Origin: JABWBP01 sp964522165
GTDB taxonomy: Bacteria; Calditrichota; Calditrichia; RBG-13-44-9; J075
DNA: 64,000 nucleotides
Direction: 5' to 3'
Assembly: GCA_964522165.1 (NCBI GenBank)
Contig: CAZFVV010000016.1
Location: 1-64,000, forward strand
Shown: piece after piece, positions 33,212-42,331 of the stretch
How the letters are laid out: every line of letters begins with the position of its first letter
Position numbering within the stretch: position 1 is the first letter of the stretch
Program-made: the position numbers and the translations under genes
Notes under the pieces: model-generated
The model's input: the letters and a program-made list of their open reading frames with translations, nothing else
Databases searched by the model: none
Told to the model about the DNA's origin: nothing

Positions 33212-35494
33212 ATGAAGAAGTTGTTTCTCTTTTTGTCGATGGGCATTCTGGCGATAAATGTGGTATTCGCGCAATATCCGGCCCCCGACACAGAGTATCT
33301 TTCGGAAAATGGCGACTGGGTTCCCGGGGTTCGCTGCGGCACGGAATACTCGTCATCGCCGGTCGGAATGTACGCCGCGGAACATTTGCAACGGTGGCGG
33401 CAGAAAACCGCCGGCGCCACGATTACGATTCCTGTGGCATTCCACATCATTACCAATACAAGCGGCCAGGGGCTGGTACCTATGTGGCAGCTCGAAGCGC
33501 AGATCGATACCCTGAATAATGCCTTTGCCGGCTCCGGCTATGCGTTTTACCTGGCCCACGTGGATACCACTGCGAATAACGCCTGGTACACCGTAAGCGG
33601 GGGAGCCACCGAAGTCGCCATGAAGCAAGCCCTGGCAATCGATCCCGCCCATACCCTCAATTTTTATCTCGCAAACTTAGGCGGTGGGCTGTTGGGTTGG
33701 GCTTACCTGCCCTGGAGTTTTCCGGAAGGCCATTACATGCACGGCGTCGTTATTCTGAACTCTTCCCTGCCCGGCGGAACCGCTTTCCCTTATAATGAAG
33801 GCGATACCGGCACCCATGAAATCGGGCATTACTTAGGATTATACCATACCTTTCAGAACGGCTGCAACCCCCCGGGCGATGAAGTGGATGATACTCCCTA
33901 CGAAGGCTCCGAGGCATTCGGCTGCCCCATTGGGAGAGACACCTGTCCCCAGCCCGGCGTTGACCCGATCCATAATTATATGGATTACACCGACGACGCC
34001 TGTATGTACGAATTCACCCCTCTGCAGGCGGTGCGCATGGATTCACTGGTAGCCATTTACAAGCCCGGCCTGTTGGAAGGGCTTATCGCCACGCCCAATC
34101 CACCGGCCAACCTGGCCGCGTTCAGCAATTATACCACCCCGACTTCCATGCAGTTGAACTGGAATGATCCCACAACCCTGGTCAGTGGGGATACCCTCGA
34201 AGCCGGTTCTTATCACATCCACGTCCAACGCGACGGAGCCTGGATCGATTCGGTGCAGAGTGCGGTGGAACAGTATGTGGATACCGGCCTGGTGGACGGG
34301 CAGGAATATACTTATACGATTTACGCGAAGTTAGACAGCAACGGCGTATCCAGCCAGGCCCTCAGCGCCTCCTGGATTGCCGGGGGATCGCCCGTTCCCG
34401 CCCCCCCGGTATTTTTCGCTATCGCCGGGAATCAGCAGCAAGTGAAAATTTATTGGACCAGCGCCGCCGTGAACGTGGACAGCACCACCATGGACGACTA
34501 CGCCGGGGTAATTTTATATCAAAATGACCTGGAGGTAGCAACCTTTACCCGCGCTTCCGGGGATACCGGAATCATCGATTCCGGCGTGTATGCTCCTGCT
34601 GTTCCGGGCAATTACCAGTGGCACATTACCAGCGTCGATAACGAAAATCCTCCCAACCAGAGCGCGCCGACTGCGAAGCTGGCCACTCCCCTGGGCCTGC
34701 CCATCGTTGACCAGTTCATCGCTTCCGGCGAACCCGATCCGGCGATCTGGATAAATACCACCACGGACGTGAACAATCGCTCTGATAATCCCCCCAGTTC
34801 TCCCTTTGCCCTGAACCTGAACGGCAGGCCCAACGGGGAAGAAACCGTGGAGCTGAAACCCCTGGATTTGAGCGGAATGGAGGAATCGGAGGTAAGGCTG
34901 TCGTACTACTACCAGCCCCAGGGCAACGGCAACGCGCCGGAGCCGGAGGATAGCTTGCAAGTCTGGTTCAGAAACAGCCTCGGCGACTGGGTAATGGTGA
35001 AATTTTACGAGGGTTCCCCTGTGCAGCCTTTCGCCCAGGAAACCATTGATATCGAGAACGCGCCCAACGGCGGGGGCAGCTATTTTCACGGCCAATTCCA
35101 GGTAAAATTTCGCTCTTTAGGCGGGGCCAGCAATTTCCCCAACGATGACTGGTTTATCGACGACGTGCGCCTGGAAACCCCGCTGGGCATTGCGCAGGAG
35201 GGAGAAATCGCGCCGGTGGAATTCTCCCTCAGCCAGAATTATCCCAATCCCTTCAATCCCGAGACCCGGATTACCTTTACCCTTCCGGAACGCCGGAACG
35301 TCAAATTGCTGATTTATAACCTGCTGGGCCAGCCGGTGCGCACCCTGGTCAACGGGGCAATTGCGCCCGGGCATCACGAAGTCACCTGGGACGGCCGCAA
35401 CGATGCCGGTATCCCGCTTGCCAGCGGGGTGTACGTGTACCGTTTTGAAGCGGGGGAATTTAAGCGGGTGCAGAAGATGGTCTTATTGAAGTGA
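33212..35494 (+). CDS. Secreted M43 (pappalysin-type) metalloprotease with Fn3-like domains and T9SS-type tail
   Basis: 760 residues. Signal peptide 1-21. HEIGHYLGLYH at 202-212 is the extended metzincin zinc motif, and NYMDYTDDACMYEF near residue 255 is the Met-turn region of M43 peptidases, so it should be active. Two fibronectin III-like domains (~290-385, ~395-490) and a jelly-roll-like region (~505-665) follow. The last ~85 residues contain NYPNPFNPETRI and a FlgD-like fold ending FKRVQKMVLLK, the C-terminal secretion tail common in T9SS-bearing FCB bacteria. It is likely exported by the system whose parts lie at 1, 19717 and 45499. A bidirectional terminator candidate follows. Confidence 0.85.
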   Translation: MKKLFLFLSMGILAINVVFAQYPAPDTEYLSENGDWVPGVRCGTEYSSSPVGMYAAEHLQRWRQKTAGATITIPVAFHIITNTSGQGLVPMWQLEAQIDTLNNAFAGSGYAFYLAHVDTTANNAWYTVSGGATEVAMKQALAIDPAHTLNFYLANLGGGLLGWAYLPWSFPEGHYMHGVVILNSSLPGGTAFPYNEGDTGTHEIGHYLGLYHTFQNGCNPPGDEVDDTPYEGSEAFGCPIGRDTCPQPGVDPIHNYMDYTDDACMYEFTPLQAVRMDSLVAIYKPGLLEGLIATPNPPANLAAFSNYTTPTSMQLNWNDPTTLVSGDTLEAGSYHIHVQRDGAWIDSVQSAVEQYVDTGLVDGQEYTYTIYAKLDSNGVSSQALSASWIAGGSPVPAPPVFFAIAGNQQQVKIYWTSAAVNVDSTTMDDYAGVILYQNDLEVATFTRASGDTGIIDSGVYAPAVPGNYQWHITSVDNENPPNQSAPTAKLATPLGLPIVDQFIASGEPDPAIWINTTTDVNNRSDNPPSSPFALNLNGRPNGEETVELKPLDLSGMEESEVRLSYYYQPQGNGNAPEPEDSLQVWFRNSLGDWVMVKFYEGSPVQPFAQETIDIENAPNGGGSYFHGQFQVKFRSLGGASNFPNDDWFIDDVRLETPLGIAQEGEIAPVEFSLSQNYPNPFNPETRITFTLPERRNVKLLIYNLLGQPVRTLVNGAIAPGHHEVTWDGRNDAGIPLASGVYVYRFEAGEFKRVQKMVLLK

Positions 35495-35518
35495 TGCCGG
35501 TGTCGCAGTAGAGAGGGG

Positions 35519-35549
35519 GACCTGCCGGGTTTTAAAAACCTGGCAGGTC
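35519..35549. terminator. Bidirectional terminator-like palindrome between convergent genes
   Basis: GACCTGCCGGGTTTT and AAAACCTGGCAGGTC pair almost perfectly over 15 bp. It lies between the M43 gene and idi, which converge here, and T/A runs in the stem would provide U-rich tails in either direction. Confidence 0.55.
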
Positions 35550-35631
35550 TGCCCGTCAGAAGTCAGAATTATTACCGGATAGTTCTCTAAGGAGACGCTC
35601 AAAATGTCAGATCATTTTTGGTAAGCCCATC

Positions 35632-36204
35632 TTATGGCAGGGCAATTTGCTTAGTCTCCGCCCGGTGCTCCAGCATCATCCGCTCCCACTCCAATTTTAT
35701 CCAGGGCGTATATTGATCGGGGTTTTTGGCGAGCTCCCGGGTAAGATCATTGATTTCGATCCACTTCCACTCCGCAATCTCATTGGGATTTACCACAATC
35801 CTATCACTGCTCTTGCCGATGTAAACCGCGCAGATTTCCCGCTCCGATCCGACGTTCCCAAATTTGGCGTGATATTGAAAGGTAAACAGGTGCGTTAAAG
35901 GCGTGCTGATGCCTAACTCCTCGGCCAGGCGCCGCTGTACCGCGTTTTCCAACTCTTCCCCCTTGCGGGGGTGGCTGCAGCAGCTATTGGACCAGAAGTG
36001 CGGCCAGAGATGCTTTTGCCCGCTGCGTTTCTGGATCAACACCTCTCCTCTATCATTGAAAATGAAGATCGAAAATGCCCGGTGCAAAATGCCCTCCCCC
36101 TTGTGGCACTCTAATTTGTTTTTGTACCCCAACACCCGGTTTTTTTCATCCACCACTACTAACAATTCATCGTCAAAAGAAACTTGCGTGTCGTTAACGG
36201 GCAT
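35632..36204 (-). CDS. idi: Isopentenyl-diphosphate delta-isomerase, type 1
   Basis: 190 residues. The Nudix-like IDI-1 fold is marked by LHRAFSIFIFN, WSNSCCSHP (catalytic Cys at 75/76), the SEREI block with the catalytic Glu, and EWKWIEI. It interconverts IPP and DMAPP in a metal-dependent reaction and completes the mevalonate route encoded by the upstream genes of the same strand. It is last in the presumed operon, 133 nt after the HMGR-MK fusion; that gap is a repeat. Confidence 0.93.
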   Translation of the reverse strand: MPVNDTQVSFDDELLVVVDEKNRVLGYKNKLECHKGEGILHRAFSIFIFNDRGEVLIQKRSGQKHLWPHFWSNSCCSHPRKGEELENAVQRRLAEELGISTPLTHLFTFQYHAKFGNVGSEREICAVYIGKSSDRIVVNPNEIAEWKWIEINDLTRELAKNPDQYTPWIKLEWERMMLEHRAETKQIALP

Positions 36205-36225
36205 GAAATCCTCTCTGAAGTTTGT

Positions 36226-36340
36226 GGTTTAGCGGAGCGCAGAGCGCAGAGCGCAAAGAGTGGAAAGCGGAAAAAGACATTTAGATATATAAACCACTCC
36301 GTAAACTTTCCGCCCTGTGCACTCTGCGCTATGCGCTTTA
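36226..36340. repeat. AGCGCAG heptad array with inverted arm between idi and the HMGR-MK gene
   Basis: GAGCGCA units (36232-36262) face TGCGCTA/TGCGCTT words (36326-36340). In the direction of the HMGR-MK gene its stop codon reads straight into the array (TAAAGCGCATAG). The same word follows the stop codons at 46377 and 46490. Confidence 0.8.
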
Positions 36341-38590
36341 GCCGATATTCGCCAGCAGCGCCCGGTACCCGGCATTGCGCATGGCCTCCGCAACGGCCTC
36401 GGCGTTATCCGGGCAGAGGGCGAGCATGGCTCCGCCGCCCCCGCCGCCGGTCAATTTAGCGCCTAACGCCCCGGCCTTGCGGGCGATCTGGATCAACTCT
36501 TCCAATTCCCAACTGGATACTTGCAGGGCGTTCAACAAGCCCTGGTTGATGTTCATGTAATCGCCCAATTTCTCCAGATCGTAGCGCTTGATCGCCTTCG
36601 TTGCTTCCAGGGTAAGGTTGTTGATTTCCGTAAAAATCTTGTCGTACATAAAGCGGTTCTTTTCCCAGGCGCTGCGTACGTTGGCGACCATTTTAGCGGT
36701 CAAACTCTCTACCCCGGTAATGCCGATCACCATCGGAATCGGTTTGGGCACTTCGATGGGTTTGATCAGGGGCGGATCGCCTTTTTTGTAAAGGATAAAT
36801 TTGCCGTAGGTGGCCATGGTGTTGTCGATTCCGGAAGGGGTTCCGTGCACGATCTGCTCCGATTTAAAGGCCAGCGCGTTGATCTGTTCATCGCCTAAGT
36901 TGAGCCCATAATGTTTCGAAAGGGCGCGGATGATTGCCACCGCCAGCGCCGAAGAACCGCCCAGACCCATGGCCCGGGGGATGTGGGGATAAATTTCGAT
37001 GCGCATGTTCTTATCCTGCAAGCCCAGGGTATTCAAAATCAGGTCCAGGGATTGGAAGATGGAGTATTTGTGTTCCACGTTCATGCGCAGGCGCTCTTCC
37101 ACCCCCCAGCGGGGAATTACTAAGTGAATGCCGTCTTCCTCGTCTTCTACTTTCGCCTGGATGGCCAGGGGAACCGGCGCGGCGATCACGTGGCCGCCGT
37201 ACACCGCGGCGTGCTCGCCAAAGAGGATGATTTTGCCGAAGCCGGCCGGCAACTCTTCTTGCCCCGCTGCAACCATTTCTTTCCTCGCCCGGTCCGCCTC
37301 GACCCGCTGGCGCAGCGACTGCACGATCTCCTGCGCTTTCCACACCTTGATCTCCCCGCTTTTGATCAATTGATCCACTACTTCGTCGTAAATATCCGGT
37401 GGCGCTTCCGCCGCCTGGGCGACGGTGCGGGCGTGCAGGGTCATGTGCCCCTGCTGAATTCCTTCTGTAGAAAGCGCCCGGATAGCGGCGAAATTCTGCG
37501 CCAGCCCCACCGCCGCCATCACTTCCGCCAATTCCGTGGCCCGGGAAACGTTCAGCAGGCGCAGGAGAATTTCCACCACCGGGTTGGATTCCAGCGGCCC
37601 GCCCACAATGCCCACCTTCAGGGGAATGGTAAGCTTGCCGGCCAGGTCGCCGGCATCGTTCTTGTACCACTGGGTCAGGGAGGTGTAGGTATTACCCCGG
37701 GCCGCGTAAGCGTGGGCGGCTGCCTCGATGGCGCGCCAATCGTTGCCGGTAGCAATCGCCACCGCGTCGATGCCGTTCATAATTCCCTTGTTATGGGTGG
37801 CGGCGCGGTAGGGATCCACCGAGGCGAATTCATTGGCCAGGATGATGCCGTCGCGCACGTCCTCGCCGCTGTAGCCTTTTCCGGCCAGGTATTGGGTGGG
37901 GATGGCGCATTCCGCCCGCACTAACGCCCGGTCGCTAAGGTTGGAAAGAATGCGCAGAAACACCTTCCCGTTAGCAATTTTTTCGATCAGCGAGGCCACC
38001 CCTTCGCACATGCTGTTGACCAGGTTGGCGCCCATGGCGTCGCGAGTGTCCACTAACAGGTGCAAAATCAGCATATCGCCCCGGTGGGACGCCGAAGGGT
38101 GAATGATTACCTCGATGTCCTTGACCCCGCCGCCCCGGGCGACCATGCGCGGGTGCAGGCTGTTAGCCAGGTTGATAATCTCTTCCCGGTTCTGTAAGAT
38201 CGCTTTTTTGGCGTGGGCGGGATTTTCGATATCCACCACCTGCACCTGGCCGATGAGGATGGGGGCGGTACTTTCGGCCCTGAAGCCGCCGCCCTGGCGC
38301 ACGATTTTGGCCGCGGAACTCACTGCGGCAATGATGGAAGGCTCTTCCACTACCATCGGCACGATGTAATCTTTTCCGTTGACCAGAAAATTCAGTCCCA
38401 ACCCGATGGGCAAGGAGAAAACCCCGATGACGTTCTCCACCATCTTATCGGCTTCCTCCGGGCTGAGCATACTTCTGCCGTTGGAGAGCGCCCGGTAATC
38501 ATCCTGGGAAATGAGATTCCGCTCTTTCAGGATTTCCAGGCGTTCCAACACGGAATATTTGTAAAATTGCGGGATACGGGAACGATCCAT
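36338..38590 (-). CDS. Fusion of class II HMG-CoA reductase and mevalonate kinase
   Basis: 750 residues in one uninterrupted frame. Residues 1-~430 are a class II HMG-CoA reductase: Glu82/83 (VEEPS), Lys268 (HNKGIMNG), Asp284 (GNDWRA) and His382 (GHMTLHAR) sit almost exactly at the Pseudomonas mevalonii numbering. Residues ~450-750 are a GHMP-family mevalonate kinase: FGKIILFGEHAAVYGG, the ATP loop GLGGSSALA (542-550), SGIDNT with the catalytic Asp and TGGGGGGAM. A ~20-residue charged linker joins them. The protein would make mevalonate from HMG-CoA and phosphorylate it. It is flanked by phosphomevalonate kinase and idi, and no free mevalonate kinase is in the cluster. Confidence 0.92.
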   Translation of the reverse strand: MDRSRIPQFYKYSVLERLEILKERNLISQDDYRALSNGRSMLSPEEADKMVENVIGVFSLPIGLGLNFLVNGKDYIVPMVVEEPSIIAAVSSAAKIVRQGGGFRAESTAPILIGQVQVVDIENPAHAKKAILQNREEIINLANSLHPRMVARGGGVKDIEVIIHPSASHRGDMLILHLLVDTRDAMGANLVNSMCEGVASLIEKIANGKVFLRILSNLSDRALVRAECAIPTQYLAGKGYSGEDVRDGIILANEFASVDPYRAATHNKGIMNGIDAVAIATGNDWRAIEAAAHAYAARGNTYTSLTQWYKNDAGDLAGKLTIPLKVGIVGGPLESNPVVEILLRLLNVSRATELAEVMAAVGLAQNFAAIRALSTEGIQQGHMTLHARTVAQAAEAPPDIYDEVVDQLIKSGEIKVWKAQEIVQSLRQRVEADRARKEMVAAGQEELPAGFGKIILFGEHAAVYGGHVIAAPVPLAIQAKVEDEEDGIHLVIPRWGVEERLRMNVEHKYSIFQSLDLILNTLGLQDKNMRIEIYPHIPRAMGLGGSSALAVAIIRALSKHYGLNLGDEQINALAFKSEQIVHGTPSGIDNTMATYGKFILYKKGDPPLIKPIEVPKPIPMVIGITGVESLTAKMVANVRSAWEKNRFMYDKIFTEINNLTLEATKAIKRYDLEKLGDYMNINQGLLNALQVSSWELEELIQIARKAGALGAKLTGGGGGGAMLALCPDNAEAVAEAMRNAGYRALLANIG

Positions 38591-38616
38591 TTGGGATTAC
38601 CTCGATTGATTTAGGA

Positions 38617-38636
38617 GTGCAAAATTCATTTTGCAC
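38617..38636. repeat. GTGCAAAAT palindrome
   Basis: GTGCAAAAT-TC-ATTTTGCAC, just upstream of the HMGR-MK start. A sister copy is at 33016-33035 and a decayed half-copy near 38699-38718. Confidence 0.7.
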
Positions 38637-38728
38637 TTTAGCTTCGAATTTGCATCCTGTTTTTCGATCTCATCCTGCCCTGTATTTCAGAATTCCGAGC
38701 AAAATAAATTTTACACACTTCGGGATAC

Positions 38729-39823
38729 TTAATTTATTTGAATGCCTTTTCGGGCAATATTTATATTGATACATTCAATTCCGGCTTTCTTCAATTGCAC
38801 CTCGCACTCCTCCAGAATTTTGACGGAGGCGGCAAAGGCAATGCCCAAATCCCCACCCCCGGCCCCGGAGGGTTTGTAGGCCGCCCCGCACTCCCGAACG
38901 ATCTCGCCGATGCGCCGGTGCTCCGGGGAGATTATCGGCGCGTCGCTTAGCTGCCCTAAGCGCTCCATGGCCCGGCAGTATTCCCGAACGGCGTCGAGAA
39001 AAGCGGGCGTATCGGCTTTTTTCAACCCCGCGATCCCCGCGGAGGAGAGTTCGGCCATTTCCGCCATGATTTTTTGGTACCCCACCGGGTCTTTATCCCG
39101 AAAACAATGCACCCGCTTGACCAGATCCATCGTGGAGGCGGATTTTCCGCTCCAGATCACCCGGAAATGGCAATTTTCCGGGAGGACAAGCGGTTCGATC
39201 AACGCGAATTCCGAAGACTTGCTCGCGGGAATCTGGTATTGCAGCACCCCGCCCAGGGCGCTGGCGGCCACGTCGATGCCGCTGCCGAGGTTTTCCTGGG
39301 CGGCGCGGTGGGCCTGCACGCTCAGCCGGAAAACCTCCCGGCGTTCCTTTTTGCTAATCGGGGGCATTCCGGCGCGGGCCAGCATCGCTCCCAATAATGC
39401 CACCGTCAGGGCGGCGCTGGAACCCAATCCCAATTTAAATGATTTTCCGGCGGTTTGCCGGTTCTCATAAAAAAAATCCCCCGTGTCCAGGGCGATGGCC
39501 GCGGGGGAAAAGGTTTGCGGATAATCCTTCAACGCCCGCAACGCGGTTTGGAAGGCGGCGAAGAAGAAATGGAGCTTATGCAGGCTTTCGGCGGGAACAT
39601 TGGGGGAAAAGTACACCTCGCCGGCGTCATCCAGCCGGAAGGAGACGGCGGAGATTTTGATATCCGGCGCTTCCACGCGGAATTCCGCACCGTACACCGG
39701 CTGCATCGTCACCATGGCGCGGCGATTCACCGCCGCAACCAGCGCCGGGGCGCCTTCTAACACGGCGTATTCACCCAATAAAATCAGTTTTCCCGGCGCC
39801 CGGGATATTATTGGCGATGTCAT
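38729..39823 (-). CDS. Phosphomevalonate kinase (GHMP family)
   Basis: 364 residues. SRAPGKLILLGEYAVLEG at the N-terminus, KLGLGSSAALTVAL as the ATP-binding loop and YKPSGAGGGDLGIAFA near the C-terminus are GHMP motifs; the NLGSGIDVAASALGG block matches bacterial phosphomevalonate kinases. It converts mevalonate 5-phosphate to the diphosphate. It lies between mvaD and the HMGR-MK fusion on the same strand. The 138-nt gap to the next gene contains a palindrome and no recognised promoter. Confidence 0.88.
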   Translation of the reverse strand: MTSPIISRAPGKLILLGEYAVLEGAPALVAAVNRRAMVTMQPVYGAEFRVEAPDIKISAVSFRLDDAGEVYFSPNVPAESLHKLHFFFAAFQTALRALKDYPQTFSPAAIALDTGDFFYENRQTAGKSFKLGLGSSAALTVALLGAMLARAGMPPISKKERREVFRLSVQAHRAAQENLGSGIDVAASALGGVLQYQIPASKSSEFALIEPLVLPENCHFRVIWSGKSASTMDLVKRVHCFRDKDPVGYQKIMAEMAELSSAGIAGLKKADTPAFLDAVREYCRAMERLGQLSDAPIISPEHRRIGEIVRECGAAYKPSGAGGGDLGIAFAASVKILEECEVQLKKAGIECININIARKGIQIN

Positions 39824-39873
39824 ACTCTCTTGCCCTTATTTCATGCAAGCAGGTAGAGGATAAATCTATTTTC

Positions 39874-39935
39874 TGACAGGATGCACAGGATCAACCGGAT
39901 TAAGAAATATCCGGTCAATCCTGTATATCCTGTCA
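39874..39935. repeat. Period-9 inverted repeat (ACAGGAT / ATCCTGT) between mvaD and the PMK gene
   Basis: TGACAGGAT, ACAGGAT, ACCGG on the left face CCGGT, ATCCTGT, ATCCTGTCA on the right, giving a near-perfect hairpin of about 25-bp arms. Confidence 0.85.
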
Positions 39936-39957
39936 AAAAAACCTGAAAATCGCTTTG

Positions 39958-40938
39958 CTATTCCTCAACCAGCCGCGCTCCCGGCCCCGGAGAGGTTTTG
40001 ATGATCTTCCGAATGCCGTTAATTTGTTCGAGCGCTGCGCGGATTTGTTCCGAGTACTCCGGCAGGCAGATCACCTTGATCTGCGGCCCCGCGTCGATGG
40101 TAACGTAGGCGGGAATTCCCTTTTGGCGCAGGCCGCGAACCGCGTGGATCAGCTCCACCGTCAATGGATTCCAATATAATATCGCCGGGCGGGCGGAGAG
40201 CGCCAGGCCGTGCATTTTGAAGCAACTGAATTCGGCGATCTCTCCCAATTGCTGAAAATCTTTCCGGGAAATCGCATCGCGCATGGTCTCCAAATCGGCA
40301 ATGGAAGAAGCGACCCAGGCCGGGTAATAGGGAGAGGTTTGCGCGGTGCGGTTCATGCCCGCGGTGGAGCCGATCTCTTTCTCCGCCGCGGAGGTGATCA
40401 GAATGAGCATTTCCAGCGGCCAGAAGGTTTCGTCGTGCAATTGAACCGCCACGGCGTCGGAGCCGCCGGGGAGAACGCCGGGCTTCATCTCCACGAACCC
40501 GCCGAAGATGGAGCGCGCCGCGGAGCCGGAGCCGCGGCGGGCTAATTCGGAAAGCCGGGCAGGGGAGAGGTTCAACCCCGCGGCGTGTGCGGCAGCCAGC
40601 GCCAGGGCGGCAAACCCGGAAGCGGAAGAGGCCAGCCCCGCGCCGGTGGGGAAATTGTTCTCGCTGGTGATTCGCGCAAACTGGCCGATTCCGGCCTGCG
40701 CCCGGATCAAATTCAGGAATTTGCCGGCGCGCTGTTCATCCCTGGGGTTTGCGCGTTCGCCGTTGAGGATCAACTCATCCTGCTCCGGACCATCGGAAAA
40801 TTCTACCGTGGTTTTGGTGAATAACTCTTTCAAGGTAAGGGAAATAGAGCCGGTTGCCGGTAAATTCAGGGCGGCGTCGCGCTTGCCCCAGTATTTTACC
40901 AGGGCGATGTTGGCGTGGGCGATGGCGGTGGTTTTCAT
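39958..40938 (-). CDS. mvaD: Diphosphomevalonate decarboxylase
   Basis: 326 residues. ANIALVKYWGKRD (Lys19) at the N-terminus, GLASSASGFAALALA as the ATP loop, SGSAARSIFGGFVEM and TIDAGPQ with the catalytic Asp identify the true decarboxylase rather than a phosphomevalonate-decarboxylase or kinase variant. It makes isopentenyl diphosphate with ATP hydrolysis. Upstream of its ATG there is only an AT-rich heptad array and no Shine-Dalgarno is apparent. Confidence 0.93.
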   Translation of the reverse strand: MKTTAIAHANIALVKYWGKRDAALNLPATGSISLTLKELFTKTTVEFSDGPEQDELILNGERANPRDEQRAGKFLNLIRAQAGIGQFARITSENNFPTGAGLASSASGFAALALAAAHAAGLNLSPARLSELARRGSGSAARSIFGGFVEMKPGVLPGGSDAVAVQLHDETFWPLEMLILITSAAEKEIGSTAGMNRTAQTSPYYPAWVASSIADLETMRDAISRKDFQQLGEIAEFSCFKMHGLALSARPAILYWNPLTVELIHAVRGLRQKGIPAYVTIDAGPQIKVICLPEYSEQIRAALEQINGIRKIIKTSPGPGARLVEE

Positions 40939-41045
40939 TTTTTCTAAGTAAAAAGTAAAAAGGCAAAAGTGAAAAAGATTAAGGATTAAGTGTGTAAAAA
41001 TGCTCAGATAACATCCGCATAGTCAGCGTCATCCGCGTTCCTATT
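40939..41045. repeat. Two arrays between selD and mvaD
   Basis: AAGTAAA/AAGGCAA/AAGTGAA heptads (40945-40977) abut the mvaD start. A period-9 CATCCGCAT/CATCCGCGT array (41011-41040) abuts the selD stop codon. The two belong to different word families. Confidence 0.75.
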
Positions 41046-42093
41046 AAACCACCTCAATTGCCGCTTCTCCTTGCGGCAGTATTTCGCCGATGATCGCCGC
41101 CTCGATGCCGCTGTTCTCCTTTAAATCGCGCACCAACTCCTGCGTCTTTTCCGGCGGCAGGGCGATGAGCAGCCCCCCGGAGGTTTGGGGATCGTGGAGC
41201 AGGCTGACCAACGCCTCGTCAACGCCCGGCGCGATGCGAATATAGGGTTTCAAGAAGGCGCGGTTTTCCTTTAGTCCCCCGGGAATGCTGCCGCCCCGGG
41301 CAAATTCCAGCGCCGCGGGGAACAGGGGAACCCGGGCGCTTTCGATGCGCGCCGAAAGGCCGCTGCCCTCGGCCATCTCATACAAATGTCCCAGCAGCCC
41401 GTAGCCGGTAACGTCGGTGCAGGCGTGGGCGCCGTGGCGCTTCATCGCTTCCGAAGCGGTTTTGTTGAGCTGCTTCATGGCAGCGGTGATAGTCGCTAAA
41501 ATATCCTCCGGCAGACGCTCGTTTTTGAGGGCGGTGGTGAGAACGCCGGTTCCCACCGGTTTGGTGAGCGCCAGCGCGTCCCCCGCCCGGGCGGTGCTGT
41601 TGCGCAGAATTTCGCCGGGCGATACAAACCCGGTCACTGCCAGGCCAAATTTGAGCTCCGGGTCTTTCACCGAATGCCCGCCTAAAATAGCCACCCCCGC
41701 TTCGCGGGCTTTTTCGTAGCCGCCCAAGATGATTTGCGCCACGGTTTGGGTATTCACCACCGTATTGGGGTAGCCCAGGATATTCAAGGCGGTGCGCGGC
41801 GTTCCGCCCATGGCGTAAATATCGCTCAGGGAATTTGCCGCGGCGATGGACCCGAAATCGTAGGGATCATCCACGATGGGGGTAAAGAAATCCACCGTTT
41901 GCACCATCGCTAAATCTTCGGAGATGCGAAAAACCCCTCCGTCATCATGGGTGTCGATGCCCACCAGCACCGCGGGATCGATCTCCCGGGGCAGGTTGCG
42001 CAAAATTTCCTTCAGGTCGCCCGGACCCACCTTGGACGCTCAGCCGGCGCAGGTGACTAAGTGGGTAAGCTTCAGTATTTCTTCTTTTGACAT
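41044..42093 (-). CDS. selD: Selenophosphate synthetase, selenocysteine-containing (in-frame UGA)
   Basis: 349 residues if the UGA at 42042-42040 is read as selenocysteine (residue 18). The frame upstream of that codon starts at ATG 42093 and gives MSKEEILKLTHLVTCAG, then UGA, then ASKVGPGDL: exactly the CxxK/UxxK active-site loop of SelD, with Sec in the place of the catalytic Cys. Downstream, DDGGVFRI, LGGHSVKDPELKFGLAVTG and DVTGYGLLGHLYEMA are SelD blocks. It makes selenophosphate from selenide and ATP. A start after the UGA would remove the catalytic loop. A short AGGT/ACCT stem begins 8 nt after the UGA and may be part of a SECIS. It is first in the minus-strand row that continues with the mevalonate genes. 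Confidence 0.93.
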
Positions 42094-42142
42094 TGATTTC
42101 CTTATAAAGAACTAGTACCCCCCGGAGAGGGAAGCAAGAACC

Positions 42143-42176
42143 AAAACACCCGAACACTTGAATACCATAACACCAT
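42143..42176. repeat. Period-8 AACAC array, single arm
   Basis: AAAACACCCG, AACACTTG, AATACCAT, AACACCAT between the divergent selD and recN. It is the same family as the arrays within the nuo operon. I see no convincing promoter in the rest of 42094-42331. Confidence 0.7.
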
Positions 42177-42331
42177 TTTCGCGCCCAATTTAAAGTGGAA
42201 TTTCAATTCATCCAATACAAAACCATGAAAATTGCCCGTTTTGCAGCTTCTTCTGCCGCTAAATGAAAGCGCTTGAAATTCTCCTAAACTGTACCGTAAA
42301 TTAGCCTCCCTGAAAAACCATCTGGCGGGTT

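Noticed and set aside
41044..42030. Shorter SelD starting with GTG after the UGA
   Set aside because: It would lose the catalytic loop, whereas the frame before the UGA encodes the expected N-terminus.
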